From the NCBI GenBank assembly GCA_011947345.1, contig JAAVTG010000379.1, forward strand, positions 62,001-126,000: a stretch of DNA of 64,000 nt. Direction: 5' to 3'. The stretch is from Phytophthora quininea (taxonomy: Eukaryota > Oomycota > Peronosporomycetes > Peronosporales > Peronosporaceae). The stretch's first letter is position 1. Every line of letters begins with the position of its first letter. The translations under genes and the position numbers were made by a program. The notes under the pieces are model-generated. The model did no database searches and had not been told where the DNA came from. It saw only the letters and a list, made by a program, of their open reading frames with translations. Below are positions 36,924 to 48,915 of this stretch, in pieces.

Positions 36924-37713
36924 CGCTCGTGTCGAGGCGGCGACACCGCGTAGAGCAGTCGGAAGCTTTTGACAAGCAAGAGCAAATCGCACGTACGGGT
37001 CCTCGCAAAATTGACAACGCATTCCCCGCCAGCATACCATGTCTGCTTACCTGCCTAGCAAGCAGACTTGGGCGACGCATATCCGGTTTTGACGTCCAGC
37101 TTCGCTCCACTCCGGCTGTTGTTGGCTTGACCTCGGAAGAGCTCCATCGTGTCCACATCGAGCACTACTGCTAGGTACTCGTGCATGTGTACTTGAGCTG
37201 CCTCCATCGACGAGATTCACCGCCGCGCTGGCCTTCTCCGAGAAGTTCTCGGTGTGCATGCGTGCAAGGAAATCCAGGCCGCCGTGTTCGGCGTCCTATC
37301 TGGTGAAATCTCGCTAGCGCGTCTCAACATCAATCCGAGGGCAAAATGGGTTCGCTTCCTGCCGCACCGAAAGATGACACGCAGGGACGCACAGAACCAA
37401 CTTGAACAGACCAAGTAATGTCTCCACCAGCCTTCCGTGCCACCTCTCCCTGCGTGCAAATGAACAGCACCAAGTTCTTCTCGCGCGCGAGCCACACTGG
37501 CCGCGAACGTGTATTTTTGTGGGGTTTTCTGTTGGTCTTGCTTACTTACGAATACTACTCGCTTCGCTTCGTGTGTAGAGAGAAATGTTAAATACTGTGT
37601 ACTCCCGCCTTTTGTAGCGCGATGGCGGTCGTCGTGTACAAATGTGTGAAGAATCGTCACGAGGCGCGGCGAATCTGCCTCGTGTGTGTGTGTGTGGGGG
37701 AGGGGGCGTCTCG
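36924..37713. other. Intergenic, convergent
   Basis: This is 790 bp between the F-box and Myb 2 stops. I see no coding sequence, RNA gene or repeat that can be supported. A GT/G-rich stretch at 37680-37710 is simple sequence. Confidence 0.5.
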
Positions 37714-38594
37714 CTACCGCAGCTCGAATCCGTCCAGCTGAAAGGGATTTACGCCGTCAAAGCCGTACTCCAAAGGCAGTGGCTCGGCATTCTTCTCTTC
37801 GTAGTCGCTCAGCAACTGCTCGGGCAGCGGGGACGATGTTGCCGCCGCCAGCATCATCTCCTCGGTGGTCGGGTGGAATGCCGCCGCCAATGCAGCAGAG
37901 AACTCCTCCGATGATTCGTCGGCTCGCTCCATGACGACCCAGTGGTGGGCGTCCTGCTGCGTTGTGGGCATCGGGAGAGCCGCTTCGCCAACAACCTCCA
38001 TGGATAGCTCCATCATCTCTGCGGCCTCCGGGTCGTTCAACGAATAGCTCGGCATGTCGATACCAGCCGTAGCAGCGGGGACGACCAGCGGTGAGTCGTT
38101 CAACGGCGATGACATGTACTCGAGCTCGAGCTCTTGCGCGAGATCCAGACTCGCGACGAATGCCGCAAAGTCATCGTCCGAGAGCACCGGGTTGCTTTCA
38201 GGGGCGGCGTCGATGACGCTAACAGTTGCAGCTTCCTCGCCAGCATCGGGTGCCGCGAAGTTGAGATCGCGCACGATCTTCTTCAGACCGCGACGACGTC
38301 GAGCGATCTTCTGCCGGTACTTTTGGCCGTGCGTCATGGCCTGGCGGGGCGTCTTGGTGCCGACGTAGTTGGCGATGTTCTTCCAGGGCCCCTTGGGAAC
38401 CTGTCCAGCGCCTCGAGGAAGCGCAGGTGCTCCTCGGGCGTCCAGAGTCCTCGTCCAGAGCCCTTGGGGCTGGAGACAGGACCGCTGCGCGGACCGTCAC
38501 CGCGCGTGGTGGGGATGCGGATGGCCTTGGCCGACGCACTTTGCGCCGTCGGCTGCTGGAAGAGCTGGCTGTGGACTTGATCGGAGATCGCCAT
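37714..38594 (-). CDS. Single-repeat Myb-like transcription factor (SHAQKYF-type variant) 2
   Basis: ATG 38594 (MAISDQVHSQLFQQ) leads through a basic linker to the Myb repeat: GLWTPEEHLRFLEALDRFP, then a frame step, then PW-KNIANYVGTKTPRQAMT and THGQKYRQKIARRRR. The C-terminal half is strongly acidic (clusters such as LSDDDFAAFVASLDLAQELE and AEMMELSMEV), a likely activation region, and ends FQLDGFELR. One base is missing between 38385 and 38398, at the same protein position (after RFP) as in Myb 1. It is probably nuclear. With Myb 1 it forms a nearby paralogous pair in the same orientation. Confidence 0.83.
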
Positions 38595-40374
38595 GAGTTG
38601 GCAATGGGGACAGTGGATCGCTGGCTGAGGAAGCGGCGCGGTGCTTGTTGTTTTGGCGCTCGGTGCGTGTCCGGTGTGGTGTCAAATTGCAAAGTGAGCG
38701 AACAGACACGTCAAAAGCAGTTGAGTGTCGGACTGAGAGGGGTCCTCCCTAGGGGACATACAGGAGAAAGTTCCGACGGGTGCTGCCCATGCTTCTCGAG
38801 GAGGAAGCGCCGCTCGGACGCATGCACCCTTGCGCCGCAGGGCGTCGCAGCAAACTCACTTTTGCTTGCTCAGGGCGCTCAGCCGGCGAGATCGTGCAAA
38901 TACCGCCAACTTGATCGAGAGGCAAAATGGTTGGGTATGTGCGACTTTGGGCTATAATCGCACCTTACATGATGTTAAGTATGTTTGGGGCGCACGTTAA
39001 CAGATTATGGATACATGTAACCTGGCATTTGTATTCGAAATGCTTCCATCTGTTTCGTGATATCCCGCTTAGGTAAAGCAAAAATGGATACACTTTAAAA
39101 CGGAGCCATAGAGCCGGTCGCCAATGTTGAAGTGAAAGATTGCCACCAAGCTCGGCGCCGCAATATACTCGCCAAGGCGTCCTCGCCAAGGCAGGGGCAG
39201 ATGCAACGCTCCCTCGCCGCGGTCAACCTGACTGTGAAGCTTTTTTGCTGTTTAGAGACAAGAATGTCCCAGTCGGTACGTGGCGGCAACGATTTGCCTA
39301 GCAAACGACAGCGTGCTCGAAGAAGTCTATGCATGAACTCCTTCGACTGCAGTAAGAGGTCACCGCTGCGGTGGTGGGTGCGGCAACGGCCGACAAGACA
39401 TACGGACTCGAGGGTGCGGCTTGCCCACGTCGTTTTGCCGGCGAGAAGCTTCTCCAGCGCTGCACTTTAGCTACGTTCGACGGTAGATCGACCATCTTCT
39501 CGCTTAGTCGAATGCGAGCGCGTCGATAACCACGTAGTTACGAGTCTCGCAGCGTTTCGGCGCCGAAAAACATCGGGCTCTGATGTTTGTGGCCCGTGGC
39601 AAGAGACTCGGTGATCAGAGACCAAGTCAGTTGAGCTCCTTTGGCCCGCGGGGCCACACGTTGCCGACCGGCTAGCGCGGGGGCGGAGATTCAAAACGCC
39701 GTCAGTCTCCAACATGCTCGCACACCAACCAGTACGACACCACCTCGCCTCCAAAGTGTCTTTGGATGCTGTCTAACGGGAGGTCGGCGGCCACTGCGCC
39801 AGGGATCGCACAGGTACGACACGGGCTTGTCTCGGAAGTGCGCGCAGTGACTTGATTCGACACACACACAACCTCATTGAGAGCCAAACAGCATCTTGGG
39901 CGGTGTGTATATTTCCAAGTGAAAACCAATATTGAAATCCGACAGAGCTAGTATTGTATGAAAGTACTACCCGATAGATCATCCATTTGTTTCGTAGCAT
40001 CTTTTACTGTGATCTGTATCGGGGCTTGCTTCCTCTTTCATTGAATCCAATCCTTCATCGATTCGAAGAGCACTTTACCCGCTACTCCGGCCGAGACTAA
40101 GTCTGCATTCAACTCACCGTTCTGATTGTGCTGAGGCGCTCGTCACGCATCGTATAGCGCCTAGATTCATACAAGGCAACCGGCCAGGGCGACAGACGAC
40201 AGTGACCATCTGCAAGATGAAGAAGACGTTGAGATAGTCAACTTCAACTTTCTGCATACGAATTGCAAGTCTAAATAAGTATCAACTGGTTCGTCCTTGT
40301 TGGTGTTAGTTTACATAATTAGGTACAGATTGGTCCTCCCTCCTTCCGATACAAATGCCAAGCCACTTTTCCTC
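38595..40374. other. Long divergent intergenic region
   Basis: This is 1.78 kb between Myb 2 and the PH/PDZ scaffold. Short open frames on both strands carry no motifs. A duplicated CTCGCCAAGGC occurs near 39168-39190. Base composition becomes AT-richer towards 40000-40370. No gene or mobile element could be supported. Confidence 0.5.
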
Positions 40375-43300
40375 ATGGCGACGGATCTGAGTGCGAGCGC
40401 CATCGGCGGCGTGTCCGCGGGCGCTTCCGACGCTGTGGGGGCGTCTGGCGGGCCCGAGAACGCCTACGAGAAGCTGTCGCGCGAGGTGCACCAGATGCAG
40501 ATCACGGGCGCCATCCACACGGACTGGCTGGAGAACCCCAAGGGTTTCCTGCTCAAGCCCGACTTCAAGCGCAAGGCGCAGCACGTGGGCGCCGGCGGCA
40601 AGAAGCTCAACAGCTCGCGCGTGCTGCGGCTGCATCTGCCTGGCAACACGTACAGGGTGCGCTGGTTCGTGCTGGACGGCATGATCCTGCGCTACTTCAA
40701 AAGCACCTCGGAGGAGCAAGAACTGGGCGCCATCCACCTCACGTCCGTCAACGCCGTGCTGCCCTCCAGTGTGGCCGACGCGCCAGAACATGCTCTAGAT
40801 TTGGTACTGTTGATGTCCTAGAGGATAGCAAGGGGAGAAGTAGCGAGGACTGATGTGTTTTTATTTTAATGTTTTTTATTGTGTAGGTGTGTGCAGACAG
40901 GATTTATACGATTGCGGGCAATGACCGAGAAGACATGGTGCGCTGGGCGACAGTGCTGACGCTAGTGGTGAGAGTTTGAGAAGTATGTGGTTTGTTGGAG
41001 GAGAAGATGCTGACGGTTTTTGGGGGTTGTAGTTGAGAGGAGAGTACAAGCCTAAGCTGATGTTGAGGCCCGAGTCGTCAATTATCCGAGGGAGTTCAGT
41101 GATTCCGAGGCCCAGTGCGGTGGCTAGGAAGACGGCGATGACGCAAGCGTCAAGGTTTACAGATGCCAATGGCATGAGGATGACGGGGACGTTGACTGGG
41201 GAATGGGGGACGACTCGGACCCGAAGAGCAGGGAAGATGACGTCAAGGAGAAGATCATTACGGTTACGTTTGATCAACCAGGACCGTTGAATTTGATTTT
41301 ACGAGGCACGGTGGACGACGAAGTGATGGTCTGTGGATTCCAAGATGGCACGGCACCTGGGGCGGAGCTTGGGCCGGCGGAAGCTTCTGGTGTCATCCGA
41401 GTGGGGGATCTGTTGATTTGCATCAACAACCACTACTTTACCAACATTGAGTTCCAACAGGCCGTAGATCTCATTCGTGCAGCTGGACGACCACTTACGC
41501 TGCGATTTTCGCGAGTAGATTTACACACAGCACCGCCTGCAGAAACCACACGCGTCGCTGAAGGCTGGGTGCTCGCGAAGGAGCCGTCGGCGCATAGATA
41601 TCGCATCCGCATGTTGCAACTGCAGGGTGACAAGCTTAAACTGTACAAGCCGAGCATGCAAGGCGGAAGGGTGGACGAACCGTGCCTTGTGATCCGCATG
41701 GAGCAAGTGACAGACGTCCGACCGACGAATGATACTCGAGAGGTCGTCACAGCTTCCACTCAATGCCATCCCAAGCAGTGGGGGTTACATTAGAGGGATC
41801 TCAGAGCATTTTCACGTTCTACACCAAAAATCGTGATGACATGGTGCAATGGGTCGACTTACTGAAGAATTCGCCTCTGTTCTCGGCTAAGGCGACCCGC
41901 CTGTCAATCCAGTGCATCCTGTTGCAGTCGTGGAGTTTGACGCTGTGTTGGAGCCAAAGGTGGTGCTAGAAGACGATATCGGGAAGGTGGGGGATTTACT
42001 TCCGACTTTTCGTGCCACCATTTTCTCCTGTTAGAGGATGGCAAGATGATGTATTACTCGAATACAGACGCAGCAGCCACTGAATGCGTCCCATCGGCAC
42101 CTTGCGCTGTGACAACATCGTCAGCATTATCCCCAGTCAGGTTACGGAAGAGGAGGACAGTGAATCGGATTCAGATACATCATACGAAGTCGAAAAAGAG
42201 AAGATGCCGTGGCGATTAGAGCTGGGGATTCTGGTTCAGGGGTCGATGCAAAAGTATCGCCGCCCGTTCATCATGTGCTTCAACACTCAGGAAAAAATGA
42301 TGAAATGGGGGATCGCAATCGGTAAAGAGGCTAAACGTCTCACGGGGCAAGAATACGATCTCTCGTCCATCAGCCGCCGCGCCTCACGCAGTAATAGCCA
42401 TCCTTACGCACCCAGGCACTCAGAGACTCCTATGACGCGACCAACAATATCGCGCTTGATCTCGAATCCGTCGAAGTACATTGACTCGAATATTCAGGAT
42501 ACACCACGCCTATATCGCAGTTTGAAGGATGTATGCTCAAAGTCAGCTTCACGAGGTTGGTTCTTTGTAAAGAAGCCGAGGAGCATTGGTATGGGCGCTT
42601 ACCACCCGCGGTTCCTCGTTCTCATCGATCACGAGCTTATGCTGTTTAAATATGAAGTGCTGGAGGAAGAAAGCCTTCACTCGTACGCCAGCATGCTCGA
42701 CCTACGTAACATCAAGGATGTCAGAGAGGCAGATTCGGGATTTCAGGAAAATCTTGACTTCACTATCCAGCTAACTACTGCAGACGACATTGTGTGGATG
42801 GTAATGCCTGACTTGCATTTGCTGGGGTGGATATAGATGAATGACTGAATTATTTTTGCTTTGTGTAACGCAGATTGTGGCTGAGAGCTTCGCGCAGAAA
42901 GAAACATGGTTATCGGCGTTAATATGGCTGTCGGATTATTACTACAGACCAAGCGACAATGACAGCAATCTGATGCCGTCCATATCTGATGCAAAAGGAT
43001 TGCATTAAACACTGCCGGTTTGATGATGTCTATCCCCGAGTCGGAAGGGTCTGGCGGCAGTATCACAAGCCAGGACCTGGATCCAAAGGATGAGCGTCAT
43101 GTAGCCGCGAAAGAGCGGCTTTCCACGAGTGGTCTGGGGGCGCTTCTTACAGATGACTTCACTGGAATTGGCGGTGAGATCCAAATTTCAGGCAGGAAAG
43201 TATTTGCGGCGATTTCAAGCGGTATCTTCCGCTACTATGATTCGCAGAGTGATTACGAGAGTGAATGGGGTGATACCATCGATGCTATCTCTCTCAAAGA

Positions 43301-45269
43301 AATAGAAGAGGTCCATTCGGACGGGTTGGATTTGGGCAGCTTTGTCGTGAAAGTGAAGGGGGAAAAGGAAGTGCGGTTAGTTGCAGAAAGTGGGAAGCTG
43401 GCGAAGCGTTGGATGTTGGTCATGTGCTGTTGTGGCGACTTGGTACTAAAGAAGGCGCCACATGCCGACTACTGGGCTAGCACGCAGCCCAAGGAGGCGT
43501 GGATCTGGAAACTCGATCGTCTGTATCAGGTTTTCCGGCGCCGCTACTTCTCACTGCGTAACCACCAACTCATTTTCTACACTGAGCAAGGCGGCCGCAT
43601 GCTGGGTATGGTCTCGCTACCGTGCATTTTCCACCTTCAAATGTCCAAGGTCTGGACTCGCAGTAAGGATGAAGCAGACTTCTACCAGCTGGAAGTTAGC
43701 TTTGCTGTTCCTACACCAGCTGAGGAGAACTCACGTACAGACCAAATCGGAGACTTCTATGCGTTCTTGCTGGCGTTCGACACGGAAGAGCAACTGAAGG
43801 AGTGGGCCAATGCCATCTACGACTGCTGTACGAACTCGATGTCACTGAAGGGAAACACTCCCTCTCGCCGCTTGGCGAGATCCAAGTTCTGCCGAAAGAG
43901 CTTCTTAAGACCTCTACGTTTGATCATAGCGATGATGAGTTCTTCAACACCTCGCAGCTGCCAATTGGGTCGGCAATCCTGCCGAAGAGATCTATGCCAG
44001 TCCCCGAGTCCACCAGCGAGTTCAGTTCGAGTGGATGGCTCTACTACCGCACATCCAAGGAAGAGCGCATCCGACTGCGTTACTTTATGCAGTGGGGCTT
44101 CGAACTTTCAATCTACAAGCACGAGGTGGCTGCTGATGAGGTGGCTGCCATTCGCTATGGTGTCATCGACTGCCGAGCGCTTGTCGACGTGCGGTTTGCC
44201 TTCATCAACTCGCCGGAAAATGCCGTGGAGCTCATTCTCGGGTCCGAAACGAGTGTGATTATTATCCCGCGTACAGACCACGAAGCTGTGATGTGGCGGA
44301 ACTCTTTGCTTGATGTGAAGCGCGCCTATGGGCAGTTGGAGTCTGGGAAAAACAAGGAGGACACGTTTGGAACCGGTGTGTTTATCAGTCGCGGCAGCAC
44401 GTTCTCCACGCACAAAGACAATGAGGAATTGTTGCGGCTGCAGATCGAGTCTGCTGTGCTGTACTCGTCCAACCTCCAAGACTGGGATGGGCGCAAATGG
44501 ATCCCTAAATATTTCGTGTTGACGAGTTCACGCGTGCTGATCATGTCGCTCGCGTTGCACATGTACGACGAGGAGCCAGATATCCTTGGGTCTTTCTCCA
44601 CCAAGGACATTGTGGAAGTCCGCGCCTGCAACGAGAAGGAGGAGGCTGAAACTGGCAACAGCAAGTCAGCCTGCGTGATTACACTACGACTACAGTCTGG
44701 CGGCACTGGCGATGCGATTCAAGTGGTGCCTGACCGGATGATTGTAAACTGCGACTCTGTTGGTAAGGGGATTATGTCTTCATGGTGTGGGTTAGTGTTC
44801 TCTAAATGTTTGATCTGTCTATCGCCAGATCACTGCCTGGAATGGATGCGCTTGTTATGCAGCAGCAACGGCAAGCTGGAGCTCAAGAAGAATGCCGCGA
44901 CAGGATATTGGGGAAGCGTCAACCGCATCGCATCGCTTTCGCGTCACCAAAGTTTCCTCGCTACAGCGCCTCTTTCTGCTGCAATTGCCGCAGCCAGCTC
45001 AGGCTCGGCGTCATCTTCCCACGGCGGCGAGCGCACGCGGAGAATGACTCGCCAAGATGCTGCGCGGAAGTACGTTGATCGTCTGTGCTTGCTGTTTGTT
45101 GGCAGATGTTGCTGACCTGTCGACTGTTCTTGTTTGTAGGCGCACGTCTGAGCTTATCATGAATCGCAAGAGCATGATGGGCTTCCCTAATTGTTTCGCG
45201 AAGTGGAAAGTGCGCGTTCATCTACTGCCAGTCTTACGTAGCCCAATACAGTCGTGGCACAGGGCTTAA
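40375..45269 (+). CDS. Multi-PH-domain scaffold with one PDZ domain
   Basis: ATG 40375 is the first in the frame that leads into PH domain 1 (FLLKPDFKRK...RWFVLDGMILRYFKS). Then come a PDZ domain (about 41255-41510: ITVTFDQPGPLNLILRG, GAELGPAEASGVIRVGDLLI) and PH-like domains at about 41550-41900, 42005-42340, 42535-42940, 43150-43440, 43495-43840, 44030-44330 and 44455-44870. Each shows a basic beta1-beta2 start and a Trp-containing C-terminal helix (for example WVDLLKNS, WANAIYD, WMRLLCSS). Five introns are visible: 40804-40886, 40968-41032, 42801-42873, 44763-44828 and 45070-45139. Frame repairs of one base are needed near 41210, 41760, 41900, 42100, 42995 and 43820. The stop is TAA 45267-45269. 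Inferred role: a phosphoinositide-binding membrane scaffold. Confidence 0.82.
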
Positions 45270-45298
45270 GTGTGCCTCTCTTCTAACAATGCGGAGCG

Positions 45299-48200
45299 TT
45301 AATAATTCTGCTCAATTCGCTCAGAAATCGGCGCTTTCAGCAGAAGGATCTGCTGGTTCTTCATTTCCGTTCGGCAAGAAAAACTTGACGCTCGGGATGA
45401 CGTTGGGGGTGACTCTGATGGTGGAGATACTCGAGGTGCAGGAGCTGAAGTCTTCCGTCCCAGTGGAGATCGTCGTTCGTTGTCCGCCTGTCCTGTGGCG
45501 GTCGTGGATGGCGGTGCCATTGGGTGGCGATGGCCGGCACCTACGACGATGGGCTTGTAGTCGAAACCACTATCACTAGATCCCCAGGACGTCCAGCTAT
45601 TACCGCGGCGGGCTGCGTGTTTGATCTCTTTGATATCTGCAGCAGTGAACTGCAGCAACGTCGTGAGGACAGGCACCAGCCGCGCCTGCTGCGAAGAGCC
45701 CGGTCGGAAAGACATGTACTGGACGACAACGTTCTTCAGATACTCCATATTCACGCCATCTCGCCGCTGGTTCTGCAGCATTGCGGTCAGTTCCTCAGCA
45801 TGGCGTCGCTTGTCCTCACGCAGTTCCTGTAGCTCCTTCTGCGCGTCTTCTAGTCTCTCGTTTAGCTCCTGCATCTGCCCCTCCTGTTCGCGTTGCTCTG
45901 CCTCACGCTTAGCCTGCAACTGCGCGAATTCGAGGATCTTACGATTGTCAGCATCGCCAGAGCGAACGTCCTCCTCGACTTCGTTGAGTCGTGTACTGAG
46001 ACGAGCGATCTCCTTCTCCTTTTCTAGCACAGCCTGTAACGCTAGTTTCGACTTGTGCTTGCTATCGGTCTCGAGACGTCCCACCTCGCGCTTAAAGCCG
46101 AGCCTCTCGTTCTCGACAGCAGCTCGTAGAGCTTGCTTGGCCTCTTCACGCTCCGCCTCAAAAGCATTTTGTTGCTCTTGCATTTGGCGTTGCACATTAT
46201 CAAGTTCTTGTTGGGCCTTTTCTTGGCTTTGCTTCATTCGTTGCGCGTCAGCCTTTGCAGCCTGAACTTGGGCCTCCATCTCCTTCTGAGCTGCCTTACT
46301 GTTGGAGGCATCGCGCAATGCTCCCTCAATGAGAGCCACTTGCTCTGCTAGCTTACCTGCCATGCCCATATTCTCAGTCTGCAGTCTCGTCGCATGAGCC
46401 ATGCGGTCCGAAAGTGCCTTTTTGGTCTGTGCCAAATCCACACTCAGGTTGCCTACTTGAGAAACTTGCTCGGTCAGATTCGTCTCAAGCTCAGCTTCGT
46501 GCTTGCGCACTGCAGCCAAGTTGCGCTCCAATAACTGACAACGTGCTTCAAGATCGTCTTTTCCTTTGCAAGTTCCTTCTTCTCGGCCATCAAGGCACGC
46601 CGCTCTTTCTGGACGCGATCCAGTTCCGACTCTTTCTCACAGCGTAGCATCTCGAAGTTCTCGTGGTGCTTTTCACGCATCTCGTCTAGTTGGTTCTTCA
46701 AGGCAGCGACCTCCTTCTCGCTTTGGATGTAGCGACGTTCATTCGTCTCAGCTTTTGTAGCATGTGCCTCGAGACCTTCAGCCGCCATGGCCAAGTCTTC
46801 ACGCATCCCACTTAGCTGCTTCTGAAGTTCCATCAGTTCCTCGGTCATTGACGTCTGCGACGCCGCCATCTTGGTCACCTGCTTTTCCTTTTCACGCAAC
46901 TCAGCCTCCAGCGTCGTAACCTTAGAGTTCGCCGAGTCGCCGTCTGTAATGAGGTTCTCGAGCTTAGAAGTCCAATACGCGCGCTCCTCCACGAGCTGCT
47001 TCTCCATAGCAGCACGAGACTCGCGGTCTTTCTCCTGCTGCTCTTCCAGCTCACGCTTAGCCTCCATTAGCGCAGAGATCTCCTTTTCTACGGCTGCCTC
47101 TTTCAGCTCATACTGCGCAACCTGGTCAGCCAAACGACTTGTGTCTTCCTTGAGTGCGTCCACAAGCGACTGTGTGGCTTCACTCTCGCTGTTCCCCTTG
47201 CTCAGCTTTTCCTCGGCAGTACGGAGCTTTTTCTGAAGTTCTTTCACCTGGTGCACATGTTCGGCTGACTCCAGCTTCACCCGTTCCAGTTCTTCCATCA
47301 GTGCGGTATCAGGAGTCTCAACCTCGATCGTCGCCACCTCTTGCGTATTCTGAACCTGTTGCTCCTTTAACGTCGCCATTTCTTTTCGCAATGCCTCGCA
47401 ATCACTTTGCTTTTCCTCTAGTGTCTGTTTCAAACGAGAAATCTCCTCACGGAGCGCTTCAGTTGCCTGTGCAGCATCTTCCACATCGTGTTTGGACGCA
47501 CCACTCACTGCAGACGCATCTTCTTGCAGCGATTTTAACTGCTCTTGCAAGCGCATCTTCTCCGCCTTCTCTGTCTCCAGCTCGATTCGCTGGGCTTCTA
47601 ATGCCGCCTTCACTCTTTCCTGCATTGCAGCCTCCACCTCTACTGTAGCTGTCGACGCGGCAGCCGCTTTCTGCTCCGCCTGCTTCAACTTCTGAATCAA
47701 CTCCTCCTTCTCCTGTTCTGCAGCTTTTACTGCATCCGCAGCCTTTTGTTTCTCTTGTTCTCTTTCCCTCACTCTAACGTCCACCTGCTCCGAGAGCTCC
47801 CTCACTTTTGCTCTAGTTCCATCTTCATCTCCTGCAGCCTCTGCATCTCTATTTGTAGCGTCTCTTCTCCATTAGTCTGCGCTGCCTCCCTCTGTAGCTC
47901 CTGCAGCTGTCTCTGCAGCGCCTCCTTCTCCTCTTCCAGCGTCCTCTTTAGCTGCTCCTGCTGCTGCTTTCTCTCACTCAACTTCCTCTCCAACTCCTTT
48001 GTTTGCTCCGCTCCCTGCTGCATTTGCAGCCTCATCCTTCCACCTGCTTCATAGCTTCATCTAGTTCACTGGAACTAGCAGTAGCAGCAGCCCCGTCCCC
48101 TAACAAATCCACCTCCTCGTACTTCTTCTCCATGGGCGACAGATTCAGCAAATCCGCCGTCTCCACCGAGCTCTTTTGCTGGCTTTGAAGTGACACTAAG

Positions 48201-48616
48201 ATCTGGTACCTGTCCTTCAGGGCGTTTGCGTCAATGGACGCGCCCTGCTCCTGCGTCTCCGTCTTCTGACAGGACGCCACGTCCAAACCCACCTCTGTCT
48301 CCAGGAAGCTCCGCAGCAGCGCCACGTCGGCGTCGCTGGTGGCGGCGGCTTTCAGTCTGCTCTGGGTCTTCTGGAACTGGCTCTTCATCAGCTTGTTCTG
48401 CCGCGTGAGCTTCATACTGAGCGCCAGCAGCTCCTCGTACGACATTTTGGACGTTTCCGAGCCGGCGGTGGCAGCGGAGGGCGCAGCGGGGGCCTCGCCG
48501 TTCTCCAGCGCCGCGCTGGCTGCTGCCGCTCGCTGCTGCAGGAAGTGCAGCCCCTTGCTGAGCCCGCCGCGCCCCAGCTCGCGCATCTGCTCCAGCTTCT
48601 CCTTCTTCTTGAGCAT
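45299..48616 (-). CDS. GRIP-domain golgin (coiled-coil Golgi tether)
   Basis: ATG 48616 starts a protein of about 1,100 residues. After an Ala-rich N-terminus it is almost entirely Glu/Gln/Lys/Leu heptad coiled coil, then a GRIP domain at about 45690-45830 (NMEYLKNVVVQYM, then LVPVLTTLLQFTAADIKEI). The GRIP Tyr and the LLQF core are present. By family knowledge these bind ARL1-GTP on trans-Golgi membranes. A Ser/Pro/Arg-rich tail follows. Frame steps near 48035, 47805 and 46530 are each repaired by one base. Its stop lies 29 bp from the convergent PH/PDZ gene stop, and its start faces the channel gene across 299 bp. Inferred function: tethering of transport vesicles at the Golgi. Confidence 0.88.
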
Positions 48617-48915
48617 CGTGGTCGATGACGCCTGACTGTTGAAATGAGGGGAGTGGAAAATGAGACTGCCAGTATTGTAAAATGGGTATTTTCGAGATGG
48701 CTACATTTTAATACAAGTTGAAGTTTTGTCGAAGGGAAACACAGCTTCTTGATCGCTGCGCTGCCCAATACATTTACCAGTCCTGGAAATAGTCGCTGAG
48801 ACGGCAGTCACCTCCTCATCTGCAAAATTAGCTGGTAGTGCTGCCATCCGTTTCAAGTAGCTCACGGCGATAACCTGGCTGCGTTGTCCTGGCCATCCTT
48901 CTGGGACCTGCCTTC
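48617..48915. promoter_or_regulatory. Divergent promoter region with Inr-like element for the golgin
   Basis: It lies between two outward-facing start codons. On the minus strand CCCTCATTTCAACAG (about 48636-48650) fits the oomycete initiator YCAYTYY and lies about 25-30 bases upstream of the golgin ATG. On the plus strand no equally good match precedes the channel ATG. Confidence 0.45.

Noticed and set aside
37680..37710. GT-rich tract as a possible regulatory or Z-DNA element
   Set aside because: It is short simple sequence in a convergent spacer, with nothing to support function.
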